A DNA stretch of 11,033 nucleotides from Elusimicrobiota bacterium (lineage in GTDB: Bacteria; CG03; SLGR01; PWQF01), in contig PWOI01000116.1 of assembly GCA_003557485.1 (NCBI GenBank), positions 1-11,033 of the forward strand, in the 5' to 3' direction. Position numbers and translations under genes: made by a program. The notes below the pieces were generated by a model. It ran no database searches. It saw only the letters and a list, made by a program, of their open reading frames with translations, and was not told the DNA's origin. Below are positions 6,594 to 11,033 of the stretch, piece after piece. Within the stretch, counting starts at the first letter, position 1. Each line of letters opens with the position of its first letter.

Positions 6594-7475
6594 TTAATTT
6601 CCCGACAGTGCCTCCACCCACCTGTCAATCATTTGAAAGTAGTCTTCTGCGTCTGCATCGACAGGTACCTGTGTCGGAAGCCGGTATGCAGGCCAACCCA
6701 GCTGAGATGACATAAACTCCGGTCCCCGGGAGGGCTGAAATAGAATATAGGTTATGACCCCGTCTTTATCCCTGAGACTGCGCACCAGGTCCCGCAGGTG
6801 AGATGCGGTCGGAGGTATGCCGGGAAGCAACTCTATATGGTTATGTATTGGAATATTCAGGCGCCTGAAGAGATAGTTGGCATCCCCGTGATAGGGAAGA
6901 ACCCCTTCCACCGCAGCTTTTTCTTTCCAGCGGTTCATTCTTTCTTTAACCTTGTTTTCAAACTCCAGGGCGTTTTGCCTGTAATATTCGGCATTATCGC
7001 TGTCAATTGACTCTAGCCTCCGGGCAAGGGCATGGCCCACTTTGGCCAACTTAACCGGGTCCAGGTCAAAGTGGGGGTTTCCGGCGGGGTGAACATCTCC
7101 CCGGGAACGGTCAGCTATTTCTTTTTCTATAAGTTCAATGTGAGCCGCACCCTCAAAATACCCGGTCCTTCCGGTCTGTATGGTGGGGTTGTTGGCTCCC
7201 CGTATCGCTGCCGGCAGCCATCCTATCTCCAGTTCGGCTCCCACGGCTACCACCAGGTCGGCCCTTCTCAAGGCCGCCATCATCGAGGGCCTTGCATCCA
7301 GGTAATGTGCATCCCTGTCGGGCGGAGTCATTACCGTAACATTGACCTTCTCTCCTCCTATCTCCCTGGCAAGCATACCCATATTGGGAACCGTTGCCGC
7401 CACGTTTACCCTGCCGGCTGCCCATGAAGGGGCAACTGTAAGGCAGAATAAGATTGATATAAACAGTTTAACCAT
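6594..7475 (-). CDS. znuA: Periplasmic zinc/manganese-binding protein, ZnuA-like
   Basis: This 293-residue solute-binding protein of the ZnuA/TroA (cluster A-I) family has a signal peptide ending near SWA-AG (residue 19/20). Expected metal ligands are H57 (DRDAHYLDARPS), H135 (GNPHFDLDP), H196 (LPYHGDANYLFRRLNI) and an acidic residue near 273-275 (PVDADA). The connecting helix is present around 155-186. The His-rich loop seen in many zinc-specific ZnuA proteins is short here (only H129 and H135), and the His-rich role may be taken by the outer-membrane barrel encoded just upstream. AAGGAG (7485-7490) with nine-base spacing supports the start. It lies 44 bases after the barrel gene and one base before znuC. 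Zinc is inferred from context. Confidence 0.9.
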   Translation of the reverse strand: MVKLFISILFCLTVAPSWAAGRVNVAATVPNMGMLAREIGGEKVNVTVMTPPDRDAHYLDARPSMMAALRRADLVVAVGAELEIGWLPAAIRGANNPTIQTGRTGYFEGAAHIELIEKEIADRSRGDVHPAGNPHFDLDPVKLAKVGHALARRLESIDSDNAEYYRQNALEFENKVKERMNRWKEKAAVEGVLPYHGDANYLFRRLNIPIHNHIELLPGIPPTASHLRDLVRSLRDKDGVITYILFQPSRGPEFMSSQLGWPAYRLPTQVPVDADAEDYFQMIDRWVEALSGN

Positions 7476-7519
7476 TTTTATTTTCTCCTTATTTTAACTT
7501 CTATCACAATAAATTAATC

Positions 7520-8893
7520 TCAGAACGTATGGGCGCCGTGAACGCCCAAACTTACGTTATACTGAAGCGCGAATTTCCATCCGCCGTTTCCGTGGCTGTG
7601 TCCGTTTCCATTTTCTTCGGCAGGATCATAATAACTTGCCTGGAGGCGGAACCTGGAAAACTCCGTGGGCGCATAGCTTACCTGTCCGGTATATCTCATT
7701 GAAGGGTCGTTCTTCATCCGATCAGCCTCTTCGTAGGATCTGTTGGTAAGGCCAAGCATGTCGAAGCGCAGCCCCGCATTCCACCTGGGCGCAAAACCGT
7801 ATACTCCCTGCAGGTAGAGGCCATCCTGTTGCCAGAGCTGGTCTTTCTCATCTAAAATTTCAAGAGTTGAAAAATCACTGAAATTGCGATTTTTATACTT
7901 CAGATCCAGCTGGCGGTACATATATTCTCCCTGGAGAACCAGGTTACCGTGGCCCATGGTTCCCTGCCCGTTATATTTATAAACGATATCAACTCCGCCG
8001 AAGGAGCTCTCCCCGTCCCAGGTTTCAAGCCGGCCGCTTGAATGGGCGTCTTCGGCCTGAAATGCCCGGCCGTATCCTCCCCAGAGGCCAAGCTGGACGG
8101 CATGGTCAAACCCTATGTCCGGCCCCCATTTGAGAAAGCCTGTGTAGAGGCGGGGTGATTTTATATCGTCAAACCCCATATCGGCACGCCAGCGGTTCCT
8201 GACAGGTTTGTTATTTCCGTCTGGAGTTACAGTGACTATTTGATGATTTTTTTCTCCCACATAATTTGCCACTCCTTCGGATTTCCCTTCAAGAATCTCT
8301 ATACCCAAACGGGTATATGAGGCCGTGGGGGGCATCCAGGAGAGCTGAAGGCCCAGTTCGGTAAGCCCGTGGTCTCCGAGAAGATATTCATTCATCCAGG
8401 GCCGGTCAATAAAAAGCCAGTCGTGGGGATGCTGTTTGTTTATATATCCTGTATCACTCATAAACTTGCCGGCTTTCATTCCAAGTCCTGCCGGGAGCAA
8501 GCGGGAGGTTATATAGCCTTCCTCAATCTCTGCGCCGTGCTCTGACAGGGCCAGCATCAGCATCATATCAAAGTAGGGGTCCAGCGCGCCGGCAAATGTT
8601 AACTCTGCTTCCCGCAGCGCAAACCCTTCCGATATCCCGTGATCATGGTCGTGACCGTGACCGTGGCAATGGGCCAGCTCGTATCCTTCCGGCTCGCCTA
8701 TCCCGTCTTCAAAATATCCGTATGTGAAATCCAGAATGACAGATATCTCGGGGTTGAAGAGGGTGCCGGCTCCTACGGGAACGTCGCCTCCCGATCGGAG
8801 CGTTCCAACTCTGGTCTCCTGCGCCATGGCAGGACCAGTCGCGGCGCCGGTTAAAAAGAGGGCGCAGCTTATAAATTTAAATGTTTTATTCAT
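7520..8893 (-). CDS. Outer-membrane beta-barrel protein with His-rich segment, probable zinc porin
   Basis: The 457-residue protein has a signal peptide (MNKTFKFISCALFLTGAATGPAMA, cleavage near 24/25), no TonB-box plus plug domain that I can see, and alternating aromatic and polar strands typical of a porin-like barrel. The last residue is Phe, the usual C-terminal signal for barrel assembly. Near the N-terminus, residues 75-86 read HCHGHGHDHDHG, and a second small cluster GHSHG is at 431-435. Both could be metal-catching loops. Directly upstream of znuA, it most likely brings zinc across the outer membrane, similar in place though not in fold to the TonB-dependent ZnuD. It could instead be a structural OprO/OprP-like porin. 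The best ribosome site, AAAGGA (8908-8913), is rather far from ATG at 14 bases. Confidence 0.8.
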   Translation of the reverse strand: MNKTFKFISCALFLTGAATGPAMAQETRVGTLRSGGDVPVGAGTLFNPEISVILDFTYGYFEDGIGEPEGYELAHCHGHGHDHDHGISEGFALREAELTFAGALDPYFDMMLMLALSEHGAEIEEGYITSRLLPAGLGMKAGKFMSDTGYINKQHPHDWLFIDRPWMNEYLLGDHGLTELGLQLSWMPPTASYTRLGIEILEGKSEGVANYVGEKNHQIVTVTPDGNNKPVRNRWRADMGFDDIKSPRLYTGFLKWGPDIGFDHAVQLGLWGGYGRAFQAEDAHSSGRLETWDGESSFGGVDIVYKYNGQGTMGHGNLVLQGEYMYRQLDLKYKNRNFSDFSTLEILDEKDQLWQQDGLYLQGVYGFAPRWNAGLRFDMLGLTNRSYEEADRMKNDPSMRYTGQVSYAPTEFSRFRLQASYYDPAEENGNGHSHGNGGWKFALQYNVSLGVHGAHTF

Positions 8894-8933
8894 AGTATCT
8901 ATAATTTTCCTTTATTATATTCGTTATCTAAAG

Positions 8934-8957
8934 GCATGCCTGATTATACAGGCATGC
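8934..8957. promoter_or_regulatory. Perfect 9-base dyad around TATAAT: barrel/znu promoter-operator or hairpin
   Basis: GCATGCCTG (8934-8942) and CAGGCATGC (8949-8957) are perfect inverted repeats around ATTATA, which reads TATAAT on the minus strand. One reading is a minus-strand -10 box with an operator on both sides; transcription from about 8936 would give a leader that includes AAAGGA at 8908-8913. No good -35 is seen. The other reading is a terminator for plus-strand RNA, because T6 follows at 8958-8963. It also lies between the small membrane gene and the barrel gene and could attenuate read-through. Confidence 0.5.
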
Positions 8958-8991
8958 TTTTTTGAACCTGATTATTTTGTTTGGGGAAATG

Positions 8992-9288
8992 TTAAACTAG
9001 TGCCGGGGGTGCGCGGGAAAAGGGGGTGTTTATTTCCCTGAAAATTCTTGCGGTCTTAAGAACAGTTTCTTTAAAGTGGCCGGAAGCCGCGGCTTCAAGA
9101 GATGCTATCGCAAATGCGGCTGATACGGCGCATATATCCAGAAACGCCCTCAGGGGGCAGTTTGAGGCGTGGTCATGCTCGTCTCCTATTTCGGTGAGAT
9201 GGTGGCCGGCTGCGATAAACGAAGCGTTTATTGAAACGGTTGCAAAGAATGCAAATAAAACGGCGGCTGTTTTAAGATTCCGGTTCAT
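8992..9288 (-). CDS. Small His/Cys-containing membrane protein coupled to fur
   Basis: No family is recognised. The 98-residue product starts MNRNLKTAAVLFAFFATVSI, a hydrophobic stretch (about 7-28) that may be a signal or a transmembrane helix. A short metal-ligand-like stretch follows: HH at 31-32, HDH at 41-43 and cysteines near 48 and 57 in ASNCPLRAFLDIC. A second hydrophobic stretch (about 57-73) precedes a basic tail. The frame reaches back to ATG codons at 9300 and 9309, but ATG at 9288 overlaps the fur TGA as ATGA, the junction style seen elsewhere in this block, so I prefer it. Location beside a zinc-type regulator and transporter suggests metal sensing, storage or delivery at the membrane; this is inference from ligands and context. 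Confidence 0.6.
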   Translation of the reverse strand: MNRNLKTAAVLFAFFATVSINASFIAAGHHLTEIGDEHDHASNCPLRAFLDICAVSAAFAIASLEAAASGHFKETVLKTARIFREINTPFSRAPPALV

Positions 9289-9716
9289 TTTGCCCGGCAT
9301 TGACTGCATATTCCATAAACCGTCATATCATGATACTCAGGTTTAAATCCCTTGCTTTTTGCCATGGAGTCTATGAGGGAGTCTATTTTTCTGTCTATAA
9401 CCTCAAAGGCTCTGGCACAGTAATTGCAGACCATGTGGTCATGGTGCTTATGAAGGAAACGGTGCTCGTAGCGGGTTATCCCGTCTGCAAAGTTTACCTC
9501 CTGGGCCAGTCCGCAGTCACACAGAATCTTCATTGTGCGGTAAACTGTAGCTCTGCCGGTTCCGGGGCTTTCTTTTTTTACTATATCGTAGAGCTCTTCG
9601 GCAGTCAGGTGTTTTTCAGTCTTAAGAAAACTGAATAACACATCCTTTCTCCGGGAACTCTGTTTCAGGCCGTTTTTTTTAATATAGTTATTTAATAGGG
9701 TTTCTTCTTTTCTCAT
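9285..9716 (-). CDS. fur: Fur-family metal-responsive repressor, probably Zur-like
   Basis: This 143-residue regulator has an N-terminal winged helix (about 10-85), with recognition helix GRATVYRTMKIL at 54-65, and a C-terminal dimerisation domain. The structural zinc site is two CxxC pairs (C97/C100 and C137/C140). The sensory region is unusually His-dense: H85, H89, H91, H92, H94 and H129 (YEHRFLHKHHDHMVC and EYHDM). Glu at 105 replaces the Asp that marks peroxide-sensing PerR, so PerR is unlikely. Zinc sensing is suggested by the downstream zinc operon, but Fur and Zur cannot be separated safely by eye. AAAAGGA gives a good start. Its own promoter carries a perfect 7-1-7 box, so autoregulation is likely. 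The same transcript may run through the whole zinc block. Confidence 0.9.
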   Translation of the reverse strand: MRKEETLLNNYIKKNGLKQSSRRKDVLFSFLKTEKHLTAEELYDIVKKESPGTGRATVYRTMKILCDCGLAQEVNFADGITRYEHRFLHKHHDHMVCNYCARAFEVIDRKIDSLIDSMAKSKGFKPEYHDMTVYGICSQCRAK

Positions 9717-9734
9717 TTCTAATCCTTTTGATTT

Positions 9735-9749
9735 TGATACTCAGTATCA
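9735..9749. promoter_or_regulatory. 7-1-7 Fur-family operator
   Basis: TGATACT-C-AGTATCA is a perfect 15-base palindrome that differs from the common Fur-family pattern TGATAAT-N-ATTATCA at one symmetric pair. It lies 19-33 bases before the fur start codon and covers the end of the -10 box and the expected transcription start, where a bound repressor would block fur transcription. Confidence 0.75.
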
Positions 9750-9774
9750 TAATTCATTTGAAAAGATTTGTCAA
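9746..9774 (-). promoter_or_regulatory. Promoter of fur and the zinc block
   Basis: On the minus strand, TTGACA (9774-9769) and TATGAT (9751-9746) are separated by exactly 17 bases, close to the sigma-70 consensus. The -10 box overlaps four bases of the Fur-type palindrome. Confidence 0.75.
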
Positions 9775-9791
9775 GGGAGTTCGAAATCCCT
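9774..9791. repeat. 18-base imperfect palindrome resembling a tRNA T-arm and 3' end
   Basis: AGGGAG-TTCGAA-ATCCCT is palindromic except for one pair, and CCGGTACTCCA follows closely (9792-9802). The whole recalls a tRNA T-arm, acceptor strand and CCA end, but no tRNA body exists upstream, where the fur promoter lies. It may be a relic or simply a regulator site between two divergent promoters. Confidence 0.3.
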
Positions 9792-9810
9792 CCGGTACTC
9801 CAAATGGGGG

Positions 9811-9839
9811 TTGAAAAAAACCAATAAATATATTATAAA
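9811..9839 (+). promoter_or_regulatory. Promoter of the abiE pair
   Basis: TTGAAA (9811-9816) and TATAAA (9834-9839) are separated by 17 bases, each one mismatch from the sigma-70 consensus. Transcription would start near 9846, inside the dyad that follows. Confidence 0.6.
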
Positions 9840-9879
9840 TATTTCGTGATTATACTAAAAAGCGTATAAATACGAAATA
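9840..9879. promoter_or_regulatory. 40-base dyad, likely AbiEi autorepression operator
   Basis: Two nested inverted repeats share one centre: TATTTCGT (9840-9847) with ACGAAATA (9872-9879), and TATAC (9851-9855) with GTATA (9864-9868), with three-base gaps on both sides. The right half also holds its own small palindrome, CGTAT-AA-ATACG (9863-9874). It spans the likely transcription start and ends one base before the abiEi ATG. AbiEi antitoxins are known to bind inverted repeats in their own promoters. Confidence 0.6.
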
Positions 9880-9880
9880 A

Positions 9881-10498
9881 ATGAAGTATTTAGAACTTAA
9901 ACAAAAATTATCGGAGCATATAATATTCTCCCTTGCCGACATCGCTAAGCTGGATCCAAATTTTTATAACTCGAGGTTATACGAGTGGAAGAAGAAGGGT
10001 TATATTAAAAAAATAGCGAAAGGGCTCTATATCTTTTCAGATACCGGTATTGATGAGAACACTCTCTTTTATATAGCAAACAAGTTGTATCATCCGTCTT
10101 ATGTATCTCTTGAAATGGCCCTGTCATACTATGATCTGCTGCCAGAAACTGTTTTCAGCATAACATCTGTATCAACCAGAAGGACATACAGTTTTAATAC
10201 ATTTGCCGGCAACTTCAATTACAGGAGTATTAAACCGGAGTTGTTTTTCGGATACCGGATAGTCAGGGTAAAGAGTAACGTAGTTTATAAGCTGGCGGAG
10301 CCGGAAAAGGCGCTTCTGGATTTTCTTTATTTTAACCCTCATTACTACAGGCTGAGAGATTATGAAGAGCTTAGAATCAACAGCGAAATGTTCCGTGAGA
10401 ACATAGAAGAAGAAAAACTCCTGTATTATCTTGACAGGTTTTCGCAGAAGAAACTGACTGAAAGAGTAAATAAATTATTGAGGTATCTAAATGATTAA
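9881..10498 (+). CDS. abiEi: Type IV antitoxin and autorepressor, AbiEi family
   Basis: This 205-residue protein has an N-terminal winged helix-turn-helix (about 1-55, ending in the wing YIKKIAKGLYIFSD) that would bind the dyad just upstream. The C-terminal antitoxin domain shows the family pattern HPSYVSLEMALSYYDLLPE (71-89), SVSTRRTYSFNTFAGNFNYRSIKPELFFGY (about 96-125) and KALLDFLYF (143-151). In this family the antitoxin opposes the toxin without a stable complex and represses the operon. The toxin gene follows with an eight-base overlap, the usual order. No good ribosome site precedes ATG 9881; the promoter predicts a leader of only about 35 bases. Base composition is visibly more AT-rich than the zinc block, which fits mobile defence cargo. 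Confidence 0.88.
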   Translation: MKYLELKQKLSEHIIFSLADIAKLDPNFYNSRLYEWKKKGYIKKIAKGLYIFSDTGIDENTLFYIANKLYHPSYVSLEMALSYYDLLPETVFSITSVSTRRTYSFNTFAGNFNYRSIKPELFFGYRIVRVKSNVVYKLAEPEKALLDFLYFNPHYYRLRDYEELRINSEMFRENIEEEKLLYYLDRFSQKKLTERVNKLLRYLND

Positions 10499-11033
10499 TA
10501 TAGAACACCTTATAAGTTTTTATCCGGATAATTTAAAACCCTTCAGGAAAAATATACTTCGCGAGTATCTGCAATATAAGGTTCTGGATATAATATATAA
10601 CTCTAAATATAATCGTAATCTTATATTTATGGGAGGTACTTCCATAAGGATTATTCATAAAAACACAAGATTCTCCGAAGACCTGGATTTTGATAACAAA
10701 GGCATTTCAGCACAGGAGTTTACGGAACTGGCGGAAGATATAAAAAAAAGCCTGGAACTTGAAGGATATAAACCTGAAATAAAAGTAACAAAGAAAGGAG
10801 CTTATAAATGTAGTCTCAAATTTCCGGGAATTCTGTTCCAGACAGGTATTTCCGGTCACCGCGAAGCAAAACTTGTCATCCAGATTGATACGGAACCGCA
10901 AAATTATGAATATGAGCCTCAGAGTGAGTTAATAAACAAGTTTGAAGTATTTACCAGTATATTTACAGTGCCTGTAAATTTGCTTCTTTCTCAGAAAATA
11001 TACGCGGTATTTACAAGAAAGAGGCCTATGGGA
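10491..11033 (+). CDS. abiEii: Type IV toxin AbiEii, nucleotidyltransferase (5' part)
   Basis: The ATG at 10491 overlaps the abiEi stop by eight bases and the frame stays open to the window end, giving 181 residues; the C-terminus is missing. Motif I is GGTS (48-51) followed by RFSEDLDFD (60-68), which supplies the catalytic acidic residues of the DNA polymerase beta-type nucleotidyltransferase fold. Further family marks are the third acidic site in VIQID (129-133) and QKIYAVFTRKRP near 168-179. AbiEii toxins use nucleotides and stop growth; the related MenT toxins act on tRNA 3' ends. With AbiEi it forms a system linked to phage abortive infection and to stabilising mobile elements. All motifs visible here are intact, so the toxin looks functional as far as it can be read. 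Confidence 0.88.
   Translation, partial: MINIEHLISFYPDNLKPFRKNILREYLQYKVLDIIYNSKYNRNLIFMGGTSIRIIHKNTRFSEDLDFDNKGISAQEFTELAEDIKKSLELEGYKPEIKVTKKGAYKCSLKFPGILFQTGISGHREAKLVIQIDTEPQNYEYEPQSELINKFEVFTSIFTVPVNLLLSQKIYAVFTRKRPMG

Noticed and set aside
6593-6628. Upstream start of znuC at 6628
   Set aside because: It lies within znuA and adds residues not seen in the family; ATG 6592 directly follows the znuA stop.
7032-7427. Plus-strand open frame opposite znuA
   Set aside because: Antisense shadow of a conserved gene with low-complexity, unfamily-like sequence.
8986-8994. GAAATGTTA, a half-site of the E. coli-type Zur box
   Set aside because: No matching second half, and it overlaps the stop codon of the small membrane gene.
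8724-9041. Plus-strand open frame across the barrel gene start
   Set aside because: It runs through the proposed promoter/terminator dyad and has no recognisable domain.
9289-9309. Upstream starts at 9300 and 9309 for the small membrane protein
   Set aside because: Possible, but ATG 9288 forms an ATGA overlap with the fur stop, like the other junctions in the block.

Overview
The window looks like chromosome from a Gram-negative (two-membrane) bacterium with moderate GC. An outer-membrane beta-barrel protein ending in Phe, several signal peptides and a periplasmic binding protein support the double membrane. Frequent ATA, AGA and AGG codons, 4Fe-4S ferredoxin motifs and cysteine-rich proteins would fit an anaerobe or microaerophile from a less-studied phylum. 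I cannot name the taxon from this sequence.

Left part, plus strand (1-4414). The 3' portion of an uncharacterised gene is followed by a promoter and then five same-direction genes: cysteine synthase (cysK), a small secreted protein with eight cysteines, a secreted thioredoxin-like protein, a cysteine-pair membrane permease of the ArsP/DUF318 kind, and a two-site ferredoxin-type protein. Gaps of 18-60 bases suggest one operon. The neighbours share thiol chemistry, and the two small secreted proteins share a GAGR-x-x-PE motif just after their signal peptides. This looks like a soft-metal, metalloid or sulfur handling module, and it is the best candidate here for an undescribed system.

Middle, minus strand (4431-9774). 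This is a zinc-uptake and regulation block. Reading 5' to 3' it holds a Fur-family repressor, a small His/Cys membrane protein, a His-rich outer-membrane barrel, and ZnuA-, ZnuC- and ZnuB-like ABC transporter parts, followed by endonuclease IV (nfo) and an intrinsic terminator. Three junctions are four-base ATGA overlaps and one is a single-base gap, so the genes are tightly coupled. The repressor has a strong promoter overlapped by a perfect 7-1-7 Fur-type box. A second, different dyad with TATAAT at its centre lies upstream of the barrel gene. The likely path is outer-membrane entry, periplasmic capture by ZnuA, then import by ZnuBC. Nfo is itself a zinc enzyme.

Right end, plus strand (9811-11033). 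A visibly more AT-rich type IV toxin-antitoxin pair (abiEi, then abiEii cut by the window end) has its own promoter and a 40-base dyad just before the antitoxin start. A palindrome resembling a tRNA 3' end lies between fur and abiE. I see no insertion sequence, CRISPR array, rRNA or intact tRNA, and no gene-free stretch longer than 300 bases.
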